Source of the DNA: Filifactor villosus
GTDB lineage: Bacteria; Bacillota; Clostridia; Peptostreptococcales; Filifactoraceae
Direction of reading: 5' to 3'
Length of the DNA stretch: 64,000 bases
Assembly (NCBI RefSeq): GCF_042652965.1
Contig: NZ_JBHSHL010000022.1
Span: 62,001-126,000 of the forward strand
Shown here: positions 44,297 through 53,452 of the stretch, one piece after another
Position numbering within the stretch: the stretch's first letter is position 1
Layout: every line of letters begins with the position of its first letter
Made by a program: the position numbers and the translations under genes
Notes under the pieces: generated by a model
Seen by the model: the letters and a program-made list of their open reading frames with translations, nothing else
The model's database searches: none
Told to the model about the DNA's origin: nothing

Positions 44297-46855
44297 ATGA
44301 GTTTGTTGCAAATGAGTACTTCTGCTGGAATACTTATCGTTGTCATTACGATATTACGCACCATGTTTATTTATAAATTGCCTAAGAAAACATTTATGAT
44401 TTTGTGGATTCCGGTAATCTTTCGTCTATTGGTACCTGTCGAAATTCCATCCGTTTTGAGTGTCTATTCGTGGATACCGGATCAGAGTGTTGAATCAAGC
44501 ATTTACCGCGAAGAATCTTCTGTTCATGAATTTTTTGTGAATGAAAATAAAGTGATAGAGCAACAAACGGATGAGGAAAATCTTCAAACAAGAGAAGAGC
44601 ACGGGTGGAGTCATCCTACAATATCGATTCGGAAGGTGGTTTGGTGGGTCGGATTTCTGATGTGTTCAGGTTTTTTTCTTCTTGCCTACCGTAGAGGAAT
44701 AAACAAATTCAAACATTCGTTGCCGCTTGAAACCAAGTTTATTCAGGAATGGAAGAGGAGACATCCTCTCAGAAGAACACTTTCTATACAATGCTCTGAC
44801 CGAGTTTCCACTCCACTCAGTTACGGTATAGTTCAACCGGTAATATTGCTTCCTCAACACTTGGACATGAAGGATACAAAACTTCTGGAATATATTTTAA
44901 CACATGAATATATTCATATTCGGCGTTTTGATATTTTATATAAAGCGGTTCTTATTTTATCTGTCTGTATTCACTGGTTTAATCCTGCGGTTTGGATGAT
45001 GTTTCTGCTGTTGAATCGTGATATCGAACTTGCCTGTGATGAAACCGTGATCTACCTTTTGGGCGAGCAAAGAAAATCCTCCTATGCACGTGCTTTGATT
45101 GAGATGGAAATTCAAAAAACGGGCATTATGCCTCTTTGTAATAACTTTAGCAAAAATGCCGTTGAAGAAAGGATTTGTGCCATTATGAAATCAAAGAAGA
45201 GCTCCATATTTACTCTTGTTTTGGCAACAGTATTGATCATAGGTGTTACAGTCGCATTTGCCACATCCGATGTAACACACAAACAAAAAGATGAGGATAT
45301 GCATCTGTCAATGGAAGAAGTTGAGAAACTACTTGCTTTGAAATTTGATGGGTATGAAGAAATGAGTATTACACAATATCAAAATAAAGTTTGGACGATT
45401 ATGGATACCCCTGAATATCAAAAATTGTGGGAGCGTATTTCTACGGATGGTGCTTTGTATGAACAAAAAGACAGTGACGATATCGCTTCTTTCCTGTTCA
45501 ACACGTTGGAACCGCTTACTGCTGAAAAATGGAAGGAAAGAGAGTTCGGAGGGTATGTACAAACAAATTATGAAGAGGCTTCGGATAATGCCGTGATGGA
45601 GTATTCTTTTACTTTGGCAATCAAAAATCCTCAGACTCTCACTGTGGGGGAATATGATAAGATTCGTTTGAGTATTAACAGGGAATTACATGAATTGATA
45701 CAAAATAAGACCTTGGAGCAACTGCAGGATGAAGATTTTATGAACGATCACATCCGAGCGGCAGTTGAAAGTATTGAAATGCGTTACAGCAACGATAAAC
45801 TTCAAATAGATTTAAACTATATGTATCAGCCTCTGTCCGGTCTAAAAGAAGGTAATACTGAAGAAATTCAAACAAAGGAACAGGAGAGAAGGGAATATCC
45901 GAATGCAACAAGGGAGGATTATCGGTCTTTGCTTGCTCTTAAAACACCGGATTATCAAACTATGTCTGTTTCGGAGTTTAACAGAAATCTGATTGAATGG
46001 GCAAATGAAGATTATGGTCGCTCGGAACGAGTTGCTATGGATGATATTCGTAAGGAGTATCAAATCCCTTTATCCGAAGAGGAAAAAACCTTTATCGAAC
46101 TTACTGTACGTGCTTCCGGAATTGAAAATGCCGAATTGGTACGAAGCCACCACACATCTGAACCGGTACGAAATCCAATCCTGAACATAGATCTTCCGAT
46201 AAAAGAAGAACACTCCGGAAATGAAGTGTCTATGTGGTGTAACGCTTCCTATCAGCTTTCTTACCATATCGAAAATCAAGATCGGCTCAGTATTGGAGAA
46301 AGAGATCGTTACCTTAGTGAAGTTCTATCCGAAATACAAAGATTTTGGAGTGAAACGAAAACGCAAGAGATGGTAAAGATGAATAAACAGATGATCGAGA
46401 AAAAATTTGGCGAAATTGCAATGAGAACCAGCAATCAAAAAATAAAATTCTCTATTGTAAGAGGTCAGGTTTATTTTGAACATGGTGTGGAACAGAACTA
46501 TGAAGAACACGCAGCCGAAGACGAGGGTAGGATTTTTGAAAGCTCTGAATTTGAATTGACAGAGGGAAGACACAACTCAAATTCTCAGTATAAAACAAAT
46601 TATATTCTCTCCGAGAAGAATGGAGAAGAAGTGGTATTTATTGTTAAAAACAACGGTCTTGTCGATATCGTTATAACGATTAACGAGAAGAACCCTCTTA
46701 TAGTATCTCCGGGAAAAGAAAATTATGTCACAGCTTCCGTCAAAGACGGCTTCTGGGGTGCAAAGACATATAGTTTTAAAGCTGTTACGGGACATGGAGG
46801 AGGAAAGGTGGATATGGACTATAGTATAGTACAGAAAAAGTGGAAAACGCTGTAA
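44297..46855 (+). CDS. BlaR1-like M56 sensor protease with a novel extracytoplasmic region
   Basis: An 852-residue membrane protease. Helices near 8-26, 33-50 and 112-130 and one near 298-320. The cytosolic zinc motif is HEYIH (203-207), with the downstream ELACDE segment. Instead of the penicillin-binding sensor of BlaR1, about 530 residues lie outside: two related units, one from KLLALKFDGYEEMSITQYQN (about 333) and one from LLALKTPDYQTMSVSEFNRN (about 545), then a beta-rich end (about 735-852). It starts 10 bases after blaI. It should cleave the repressor in response to a signal; that signal is not a beta-lactam by any evidence here. Confidence 0.82.
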   Translation: MSLLQMSTSAGILIVVITILRTMFIYKLPKKTFMILWIPVIFRLLVPVEIPSVLSVYSWIPDQSVESSIYREESSVHEFFVNENKVIEQQTDEENLQTREEHGWSHPTISIRKVVWWVGFLMCSGFFLLAYRRGINKFKHSLPLETKFIQEWKRRHPLRRTLSIQCSDRVSTPLSYGIVQPVILLPQHLDMKDTKLLEYILTHEYIHIRRFDILYKAVLILSVCIHWFNPAVWMMFLLLNRDIELACDETVIYLLGEQRKSSYARALIEMEIQKTGIMPLCNNFSKNAVEERICAIMKSKKSSIFTLVLATVLIIGVTVAFATSDVTHKQKDEDMHLSMEEVEKLLALKFDGYEEMSITQYQNKVWTIMDTPEYQKLWERISTDGALYEQKDSDDIASFLFNTLEPLTAEKWKEREFGGYVQTNYEEASDNAVMEYSFTLAIKNPQTLTVGEYDKIRLSINRELHELIQNKTLEQLQDEDFMNDHIRAAVESIEMRYSNDKLQIDLNYMYQPLSGLKEGNTEEIQTKEQERREYPNATREDYRSLLALKTPDYQTMSVSEFNRNLIEWANEDYGRSERVAMDDIRKEYQIPLSEEEKTFIELTVRASGIENAELVRSHHTSEPVRNPILNIDLPIKEEHSGNEVSMWCNASYQLSYHIENQDRLSIGERDRYLSEVLSEIQRFWSETKTQEMVKMNKQMIEKKFGEIAMRTSNQKIKFSIVRGQVYFEHGVEQNYEEHAAEDEGRIFESSEFELTEGRHNSNSQYKTNYILSEKNGEEVVFIVKNNGLVDIVITINEKNPLIVSPGKENYVTASVKDGFWGAKTYSFKAVTGHGGGKVDMDYSIVQKKWKTL

Positions 46856-46988
46856 AATTTTTGTCCAAGTGAGAAAAATACAAATTTATTGGCGCATTGA
46901 TACTTATCCTCACTTGGTATTGCTGTGATACGGAAGATTTAACGACACAGGTGAAATTGATATAAATATCAACATATCAGAACACTAA

Positions 46989-47087
46989 TCTATTGATATA
47001 ATGATATTTATCTGTATTTCTTATCTTGGTTATAGATCAAAAAAGTTCATATCAAAGTCGAGATTACTTTGAATTTCAACGTGTCAA
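46989..47087 (+). repeat. Intergenic repeat family C copy
   Basis: ATTTCTTATCTTGGTTATAG, TTCATATCAAAGTCGAGATT and GAATTTCAACGTGTCAAT. It lies after the BlaR1-like gene. Confidence 0.7.
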
Positions 47088-47138
47088 TACACTGGGGTAT
47101 ATCTGAAAACGAACCGTATTCCAGTAAAGAAATGAGTG

Positions 47139-47251
47139 ATACTATTATTCTTTTGAGTTGTGGATATAAATAATCTGTGACCTATAGAAGATAAATCAAC
47201 TTTTTGTAGTTTGAAAACGGATATATCCATACTTCTATTGAAAAATGGCAT
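47139..47251 (+). repeat. Intergenic repeat family A copy
   Basis: TACTATTATTCTTTTGAGTT, GTGACCTATAGAAGATAAA and ATATATCCATACTTCTATTG. The right end has decayed to ATGGCAT. Confidence 0.75.
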
Positions 47252-47518
47252 GAAAAGCGGAACGAATACTTTGTTTTCGGAATAACGAGCCAAGTTGCGA
47301 AACATAGCATTAGAAGTTCTTGATTCTCAAATAAGTGATTTATAGCGATGTTTCATTTATTAGAGGCGGATAGGTAATTCGCTCTTGAAAAGTATCTCCA
47401 CAGTACGAATAATTTCCTCACTTGCAGAACGGGAGGTGTCTCACAAATAATTTCATCAGGGGTCAGTACCTGTAACAGAACACAAATGGCAAAAGTTCAT
47501 TCTCTAAAAGTGAAAAGC

Positions 47519-47547
47519 TTGAAAATAACAGATTCCTCTGATATAAT
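47519..47547 (+). promoter_or_regulatory. Strong sigma-A promoter with no protein gene downstream
   Basis: TTGAAA, 17-bp spacer, TATAAT (exact -10). Transcription would start near 47554, about 35 bases before the first copy of a 29-bp direct repeat. Confidence 0.65.
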
Positions 47548-47587
47548 CTATACCGAAACAGATAGAAAAAGAGTATACGAATAAAGG

Positions 47588-47681
47588 GTAAGACAGGATG
47601 ATTTTTATAACGGAAAGCTCTGTATGGTTTTATAAGGGAATTTCCGCACTTAGTAAGACAGGATGATTTTTATAACGGAAA
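47588..47681 (+). repeat. Two perfect 29-bp direct repeats with a 36-bp spacer
   Basis: The 29 bases from GTAAGACAGG to TAACGGAAA occur identically at 47588-47616 and 47653-47681. The 36-bp spacer is unique. A third, poor match (GACAGTATGA then TTAAGGGAT) begins near 47711. Repeat and spacer lengths are in the CRISPR range, but there are only two units and no cas gene, so the type stays open. Confidence 0.6.
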
Positions 47682-47760
47682 CATCCGGAATGTCGGTATG
47701 ATTTGAGAAGGACAGTATGAAATTTCTTAAGGGATAACACCTTGTAATACAATTATCTAA

Positions 47761-47818
47761 GGAAACATCGCACAAAGATACAAACGGTTCTTTTTATTGC
47801 TTTACAAAATACAAAGAG
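47761..47818 (+). repeat. Intergenic repeat family E, copy 2
   Basis: GGAAACATCGCACAAAGATA then CTTTTTATTGCTTTACAAAA. See 41885-41942. Short pieces (ACTTTGTGCGATA) recur at 57397 and 57527. Confidence 0.45.
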
Positions 47819-47997
47819 GTTGTGAAACGAACTGTTTCAAGAACTTTATCCCTAATGTGAACACGGATTCAGGTTTACTTTGCGAATTGTGCGGTATCCT
47901 TCCAGTAAAATTCACAGGTTGAAGGCTTTGAACTACAATCGTCCCAAGTGTTTTTCGCCTTTTTATACCCGGCATTTTAAACAGAAAATAGTGTGCC

Positions 47998-48087
47998 GAC
48001 ATATTGACAGTTATCTTTATTTCCTATCTTTGTTATAGACAAGGGAGTTCATATCAAAGTCGAAATCACTATGAATTTCAACGTGTC
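47998..48087 (+). repeat. Intergenic repeat family C copy
   Basis: GACATATTGACAGTTATCTT to ATTTCAACGTGTC, then GCAATAGTATAA. It ends 55 bases before ychF. Confidence 0.7.
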
Positions 48088-48142
48088 GTTGCAATAGTAT
48101 AAACCATAAAATTACCCCAAGAATAAAGGAGATGTGCAATAA

Positions 48143-49240
48143 ATGAAATTAGGAATCGTAGGATTGCCCAACGTCGGGAAAAGTACTCTGTTCAATGCGA
48201 TCACAAATGCGGGGGCGGAGTCTGCCAACTATCCGTTCTGTACAATTGAACCCAATGTCGGTGTAGTATCGGTACCGGATCCGCGTTTGGATGCATTGGC
48301 CAAGATTTATGATTCGAAGAAGATCGTTCCCACCTATATCGAGTTTTACGATATCGCCGGTCTGGTAAAGGGAGCGAGCAAGGGAGAGGGTCTGGGCAAC
48401 AAGTTCCTGTCCCACATCCGTGAGGTGGAGGCGATTGTTCACGTCGTTCGCTGTTTCGATGACGAAAACATCGTCCACGTCGATGGAAGCATCAGCCCGC
48501 TTCGCGATATCGAAACCATCAACTTGGAGTTGATTTTTTCGGATATGGAGGTTTTGGACAAGCGGATTCAAAAGACGAAGAAGATGGCAAAGGGAGATGC
48601 TTCCCTCAACAAGGAACTGGAGATCATGGATGCGATCTACAAGACTCTGGAGAACTCCCTTTCCGTTCGAACCATGGAGTTTTCGGAGGAAGATACCGAG
48701 TTTGTCAAGAGTTTGAACCTTCTGAGCAACAAGCCGATCATCTACGTGGCAAATGTTTCCGAGCAGGATTTTTCCACGGGAATCGAAGACAATGCCTATG
48801 TCAAACAGGTGCAGGAGTTTGCTCAGTCGGAGAAGGCAGGTGTGGTTGCGATCTGTGCAGGGCTGGAGTATGAGATCTCTCAGCTGGATGAGGAGGAGAG
48901 AAAAGAGTTTCTCCAAGATATGGGCATCGGTGAATCCGGTTTGGACAAGCTTGTAAAGGAGAGTTATTCACTTTTGGGTCTTATTTCATTCTTGACAGCG
49001 GGACCCATGGAGAGCAGAGCTTGGACGATCAGGAAGGGTACAAAGGCACAACAGGCGGCAGGAAAGATTCACTCCGATATTGAGAGGGGCTTCATCCGTG
49101 CGGAGACCATCGCCTTTGAAGACTTGATCGCTTCGGGGGGCAATATGACGGCTGCCAAAGAAAAGGGGATCGTTCGTCTGGAAGGCAAGGAGTATGTGAT
49201 GAAGGACGGAGATGTCGTTCTTTTCCGCTTTAACGTATAG
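48143..49240 (+). CDS. ychF: Ribosome-associated P-loop ATPase/GTPase YchF
   Basis: A 365-residue Obg-family (OLA1/YchF) protein. G1 GLPNVGKST, G3 DIAG, and the atypical G4 element NVSE that explains ATP preference in the family. A coiled-coil insert lies about 130-190, with a C-terminal TGS domain (FLTAGPMESRAWTIRKGTKA). It binds the ribosome and catalase and affects redox stress in other bacteria. It starts behind AAAGGAGATG. Monocistronic, ending at the 49299 hairpin. Confidence 0.96.
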   Translation: MKLGIVGLPNVGKSTLFNAITNAGAESANYPFCTIEPNVGVVSVPDPRLDALAKIYDSKKIVPTYIEFYDIAGLVKGASKGEGLGNKFLSHIREVEAIVHVVRCFDDENIVHVDGSISPLRDIETINLELIFSDMEVLDKRIQKTKKMAKGDASLNKELEIMDAIYKTLENSLSVRTMEFSEEDTEFVKSLNLLSNKPIIYVANVSEQDFSTGIEDNAYVKQVQEFAQSEKAGVVAICAGLEYEISQLDEEERKEFLQDMGIGESGLDKLVKESYSLLGLISFLTAGPMESRAWTIRKGTKAQQAAGKIHSDIERGFIRAETIAFEDLIASGGNMTAAKEKGIVRLEGKEYVMKDGDVVLFRFNV

Positions 49241-49298
49241 CTGTCTGTTGAGCGGGAAACCGATAATAGGATGTGACCTTTATTTCTTCATACAAAAC

Positions 49299-49342
49299 AG
49301 AAGTGGTATCAAATGACAAGAGGATCATTTAATACCACTTCT
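49299..49342. terminator. Long bidirectional terminator between ychF and phaC
   Basis: 18-bp stem with one mismatch, left arm starting AGAAGTGGTAT and right arm ending ATACCACTTCT, followed by TTACTTT. Confidence 0.82.
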
Positions 49343-49458
49343 TTACTTTACAGAAAAATCGGTATCATAGGATTTCTCTACACTTCATTTTGTGCGGTAG
49401 AAGCTATGATTGAAGCTGTAGTTTGCTCCGCCCTATATCTCACAAAAAGTGAAGGACT

Positions 49459-50535
49459 CTATTTTTTCGGATTCTCGGACTTCTTTTTAAGCCATCCGGA
49501 GATGAGAGGGGATACCTGTTTTTTTGATTTGGAGCTTACATACATTCCGATGTGGCCTGTGGGGATACTGTGGGTTTCGATGTCTTTCGTTCCGATATAT
49601 TGCTCCAGAGGCTTACTGGCAGCGGGAGGAACAATATGATCTTTTTCGGCATAGATGTTTAGGACGGGCATGGTGATGTTTTTGAGATTCACCTGTTTTT
49701 GACCTATCATCAGTTCTCCCTTGATCAACTTATTCTTCTTGTAGAGGTCGTTGATAAATTGACGTATGGTTTCTCCCGCCTGTCCCGGGCTGTCAAAGAT
49801 CCAGTTTTCCATGGTCAAAAAATTGTGCATTACATCGGGCTTGTCGAAGTCGTCGATCAGGTTGAGATACTTACTTATCATGAGAGAGATGGGTTTTAAG
49901 GTCAAAAATCCGTTGTTCATAAAGTCTCCGGGGATCACTCCATAGGCATCGACCATTTTGTCGATATTCAAGTCTTTGCTCCAACGGAAGAGAAGACCGT
50001 CATCGGTTGAAAAATCAACAGGAGCGACCATGGTTATGAGGGAATTTACATTTTCGGGATGAAGGGCACTGTAGATCAACGATAGGGTACCGCCTTGACA
50101 CACTCCGAGAATATTTATCTTCTTACTTCTGGAATCGTTTTTTACCGCTTCGACCGCATTGTCAATATATTCCTCAATGTAATCTTCTAATGTCAGGTAC
50201 ATATCTTCGTGTGTAGGATAGCCCCAATCGATGATATACAAGTCATGACCGTCATTGAGCATACTTTCGACAAAGCTGTTGCCTTCCTGAAGATCCATCA
50301 TCGTCTCACGGTTTACCAGGGCATAGATAATCAGGGTAGGGATGGAAGAGATATCTTTTTTCAGAGGTTTGTAGCGGTAGAGTCTCATCTTGTCCTCCGC
50401 ATAGATTTCTGTCTTTTTGGAAAACCCGGGCTTTGTGTCGTTTAAATGCATCATGGTTTCAAAACCTTCCAGAAACTTTTTTTGTATTTTGATGTTGTCT
50501 TCGAAATTTTTTTTCCAATCATAGACCTTGCACAT
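49459..50535 (-). CDS. phaC: Class III polyhydroxyalkanoate synthase catalytic subunit
   Basis: A 358-residue alpha/beta-hydrolase that polymerises (R)-3-hydroxyacyl-CoA. The lipase-like box GVCQGG carries the nucleophile Cys146; D299 (EKDHIVPP) and H328 (GHIGMYVS) complete the triad. The length of about 355 residues and the adjacent phaE define class III. It is the last gene of phaJ-phaE-phaC and is separated from phaE by 161 bases containing a hairpin (50563-50627). Known from Allochromatium, cyanobacteria and some clostridial lineages. Confidence 0.94.
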   Translation of the reverse strand: MCKVYDWKKNFEDNIKIQKKFLEGFETMMHLNDTKPGFSKKTEIYAEDKMRLYRYKPLKKDISSIPTLIIYALVNRETMMDLQEGNSFVESMLNDGHDLYIIDWGYPTHEDMYLTLEDYIEEYIDNAVEAVKNDSRSKKINILGVCQGGTLSLIYSALHPENVNSLITMVAPVDFSTDDGLLFRWSKDLNIDKMVDAYGVIPGDFMNNGFLTLKPISLMISKYLNLIDDFDKPDVMHNFLTMENWIFDSPGQAGETIRQFINDLYKKNKLIKGELMIGQKQVNLKNITMPVLNIYAEKDHIVPPAASKPLEQYIGTKDIETHSIPTGHIGMYVSSKSKKQVSPLISGWLKKKSENPKK

Positions 50536-50562
50536 ATAGTTTCTCCTTTTTGTTGTAATATT

Positions 50563-50627
50563 AAGGAAAAAACTGCTTTCTCCGCATCAAGGGTTCAAGG
50601 GTGGAGAGAAAAGGCAGTTTTTTCCTT
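50563..50627 (-). terminator. Hairpin between phaE and phaC, possible attenuator
   Basis: Long stem with arms AAGGAAAAAACTGC and GCAGTTTTTTCCTT flanking a TTTCTCC / GGAGA inner part. It would let part of the transcripts stop after phaE, changing the PhaE to PhaC ratio. Confidence 0.5.
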
Positions 50628-50696
50628 TTAAGTTTAAATTCTTCCAAATGAAGAGGTGATGTATTTTTTTCTTGGTTTTGAGGAAGGATGTTCTTT

Positions 50697-52010
50697 CTAC
50701 ACGTTGTCCTCTTCATCACGTTTAGATTTGGACTGAGATTGCTTTTGTGTTTTTTTAGAACTTCTCACTTCTTTTTTCAAATCATAGATGGTCTTGTACA
50801 GACTGTCCATCTCGCTTCGGGTTACCAAAGGGGTTTCTTCAAGGTATTTTTCGGTCAGTTTTTGCATCTCCATCTTGTAGTCCATCGCTACGGAAGAAAT
50901 TTGTCCCAAAAGTTTGGAATATTCAGGAGTTGCGAAGTAGGATTCCAAGATACGCTCCAATTCCGTGGTCCAGTATTTGTAGAACTCGCTGAATGATTTC
51001 GGTTGACTTCCTTTTTCCGCCATTTCAAAATACTTTCTGATGATGTCATCGATGTTTTCGTTTTGTACTGCCAAGATTCGTGTTGTAAAATCAATCCCCA
51101 GTAACAACATATCGATATAGGTATCGAAGGTCTTGTTCTGCTGTTCGATCAATTCCTTGTTGATTCCGAAGGAAGGCGATAGAAGAACGGCTCCGAAAGT
51201 CTTATCAAATTGCTCCCTCCAAAGTTCAAAGAATGATCCCAGCTTGGTTTTGTCGTCAAGCACTCCCTCCACAAAGAGGTCTCTCAAGTTGGAGTAGTTA
51301 TTCATCCAAGGAGTATAAAAATCAATTCCGGTATCGATATAGGTCTTAAACAGATCGAAGGAATTTTTCATAAGAGGCTGGAACTCCTGCGGTAGAAGAG
51401 GAATTACCATGTCTTTAAAAATCGGACTGTATTTTTCGACAAGCATAGAGGAAAACTTTCTGATCTCGTCGGTCGTCGGTTTTACATTGGATCGCTCCAA
51501 CTCTTTCCATAACTGATACATATTCAAATAGTAGGTGTTGGCATTCATCATTTTTTCAAAGAGATCCTTCGCAGCCGGAGAAAAGGTTTTTCCGATTTCA
51601 AGCGGGTTGTAGTATTGCTTGAACTTGTCGAAGTATTCGTTCAGTGATTTTTGATTTTCGCTCCATTGGTTCATATCCACAAAAGGAAACGGCATGTTTG
51701 AGAAGTTCGGGTTTTGTTGCATCATATTGGAGAGAAAATTCATATAGTTTTTTTGAAAGTTCATAAATTGTTCGAACATTCCCGGGTCAAAAGAAGAAGG
51801 ATTAAAATAATCAAACCATGTCTTGGTTTGATCTCCCGAGGGTTTTGCACTCATAAGGTCCATATAGTTTTTTTGCATCTCGAGAAAATCTCCCATTGCT
51901 TTGTAATAAGGGTTCTCGTTTGCTTGAGTCATATTCTTGTACAGGTCCTGCCACATAGTCATCATGTTTTTTTGAGATTCTGCCATACTTTTGAAGAAAT
52001 CGTTGTTCAT
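50697..52010 (-). CDS. phaE: Class III polyhydroxyalkanoate synthase subunit PhaE
   Basis: A 437-residue, largely helical, Asn/Met/Phe-rich protein without catalytic motifs. Its N terminus (FFKSMAESQKNMMTMWQDLY) and middle (RTNTYYLNMYQLWKELE-like NANTYYLNMYQLWKELERSN) fit PhaE (PF09712), which activates PhaC and helps form granules. The C terminus ends in a coiled coil and a charged tail (KKTQKQSQSKSKRDEEDN). It starts behind GGGAGGAAC. It lies 36 bases after phaJ. Confidence 0.9.
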   Translation of the reverse strand: MNNDFFKSMAESQKNMMTMWQDLYKNMTQANENPYYKAMGDFLEMQKNYMDLMSAKPSGDQTKTWFDYFNPSSFDPGMFEQFMNFQKNYMNFLSNMMQQNPNFSNMPFPFVDMNQWSENQKSLNEYFDKFKQYYNPLEIGKTFSPAAKDLFEKMMNANTYYLNMYQLWKELERSNVKPTTDEIRKFSSMLVEKYSPIFKDMVIPLLPQEFQPLMKNSFDLFKTYIDTGIDFYTPWMNNYSNLRDLFVEGVLDDKTKLGSFFELWREQFDKTFGAVLLSPSFGINKELIEQQNKTFDTYIDMLLLGIDFTTRILAVQNENIDDIIRKYFEMAEKGSQPKSFSEFYKYWTTELERILESYFATPEYSKLLGQISSVAMDYKMEMQKLTEKYLEETPLVTRSEMDSLYKTIYDLKKEVRSSKKTQKQSQSKSKRDEEDNV

Positions 52011-52046
52011 AGTACTGTTCCTCCCGAATCATCCAATGAAATATCG

Positions 52047-52454
52047 TTACATCTTTTTGATAACCGCCTGTCCCGAGATAACCTTTGTTTTTCCGTCTTC
52101 CTTCGTTACGGAGGTTTCCAGGACCAGGATTCGCTTATCGTCATTTTTTGATACCACTTTTACTTCCGCTGTACATTCTTCCCCAAAGTAGACGGGTTTT
52201 AAAAACTCCAAACTCTGTTTCAGATAGATGGATCCCTCGCCCGGGAGTTTTGTTCCGAGCACGGATGAAATCAATGATGACACCAACATTCCATGGACAA
52301 TATTTTTCTTAAAGACGGTGTGTTCTGCATATTGTTTGTCTAAATGGATCGGGTTGTTATCTGTGGAAAGGTCGGCAAAATCTACGACATCTTCTTCGAA
52401 AAAACATTTCGATACCGTTGCAGAGTCTCCTACTTTGATTTTGTTATAATCCAT
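52047..52454 (-). CDS. phaJ: MaoC-type (R)-specific enoyl-CoA hydratase
   Basis: A 135-residue hot-dog enzyme. The hydratase-2 motif is FADLSTDNNPIHLD (Asp and His catalytic), followed by VHGMLVSSLISSVLG. It would turn trans-2-enoyl-CoA into (R)-3-hydroxyacyl-CoA, feeding PhaC/E directly. The ATG at 52454 has GAGGAGG upstream; a longer frame lacks support. First gene of the operon. No phaA, phaB or depolymerase is nearby. Confidence 0.9.
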   Translation of the reverse strand: MDYNKIKVGDSATVSKCFFEEDVVDFADLSTDNNPIHLDKQYAEHTVFKKNIVHGMLVSSLISSVLGTKLPGEGSIYLKQSLEFLKPVYFGEECTAEVKVVSKNDDKRILVLETSVTKEDGKTKVISGQAVIKKM

Positions 52455-52645
52455 CGGATTACCTCCTCTTTTCAAAAAACATCTCGCTCATTTGAGAATA
52501 AAAAACAATATGTCTTGAAAAAACATCGATGCACTTAAAACTGTCGTCCGTGATGTTTGAAATTGTATAGAAAAACGCACGTTGTTAGGGGAAAGAAGGT
52601 GAGCGGTCATAAACAGAGTGGTTTGAATTTGTTGTTGTTAATTAC

Positions 52646-52674
52646 ATTATACATTATATTCTGTATTTTTACAA
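52646..52674 (-). promoter_or_regulatory. Candidate promoter of the pha operon
   Basis: Minus strand TTGTAA, 17-bp spacer, TATAAT, in an AT-rich stretch. It leaves a leader of about 185 bases. Confidence 0.55.
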
Positions 52675-52689
52675 TAAATTTTTTAGAAT

Positions 52690-52845
52690 AATAAAATAAA
52701 AATAAAAACAGTATGAGAAATATTTAATATATTTGTGTTTTGTTCTAAAGCGGGATGGGTACGCTTCACAAGTGAAAGGAAGTATGTGATACAATCAGAA
52801 GGAACATCCTGTGTTGTCAATAAGACAACGATGTTCCTTTTTTTT
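52690..52845 (+). ncRNA. Possible small RNA ending in a strong terminator
   Basis: No protein gene ends here, yet 52799-52845 is a plus-strand terminator: AAGGAACATC / GATGTTCCTT around an inner GTTGTC / GACAAC hairpin, followed by eight T. Upstream lie CTTCAC / GTGAA arms. An AT-rich region with TTGTTG and TATATT, 17 bp apart, precedes it. I infer a short untranslated transcript; its class is unknown. Confidence 0.35.
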
Positions 52846-52879
52846 ACGCTATGGCAATACCACATAATTTGAAAAAACA

Positions 52880-53189
52880 TCTTATACTATTATCTGTTGC
52901 ATTGCCTCGTTATCTGTATGAGTATGTTTCAACACGGGACTCGGATATGAAAGTCAAAAACAAAGAACGATAACTCTGCTCTCGAGAGCAGGCAAGGCTT
53001 GCGATCGATTGAAAAATCCGACAGCGGAGCAATGCGTAGAAGAGAAGGGGAAACGCAGTGAATGACGAAGTTTGCTAAGCCGTTGCGAACGGATGAAACA
53101 TATAAATCAGCTGTTTGAGCCTTGGAAAGTTCCGATGCTATGGTTCACGACTTGGTGTTCGGCTCCAAAACCGTCCTCGTTCCGTTTGC
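52880..53189. other. Gap upstream of a family D repeat, no gene recognised
   Basis: Contains TTCACGACTTGGTGTTCG (53142-53160), nearly repeated at 38929-38947, which suggests yet another dispersed sequence. A 62-codon frame at 53072 runs into the repeat and is rejected. Confidence 0.4.
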
Positions 53190-53259
53190 ACTTTCATTTA
53201 CTATCAATTCCGATTTATCTCCATACCTCCCATACACCTGACATTTTAATTGGGTTTTA
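53190..53259 (+). repeat. Intergenic repeat family D, intact copy
   Basis: ACTTTCATTTACTATCAATT to CACCTGACATTTTAATTGGG then TTTTAGTATA. It serves as the empty-site reference for the interrupted copy at 15237-15413. Confidence 0.75.
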
Positions 53260-53452
53260 GTATAAAACCATACTTTATATGAAGAGTATATCTTCCGGAA
53301 CTGTTCATTTTATCAACGTTCCGTTATCCATAAATTAAGGCGAAAGAGCCGGATGCCTTTGTGCGGTATTTCTTTTATGAAACAAAAGATCTCAAGAAGA
53401 TTGGCCTTCGCATAGAGAACGGTCCGCTATTTTGTGATAAGGAGGTCTTATC

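Noticed and set aside
47588..47681. Firm CRISPR array call
   Set aside because: Only two intact units and no cas genes, so it is annotated as a direct repeat and discussed as a candidate.
53072..53260. 62-codon frame
   Set aside because: Its second half is the family D repeat and there is no ribosome site.
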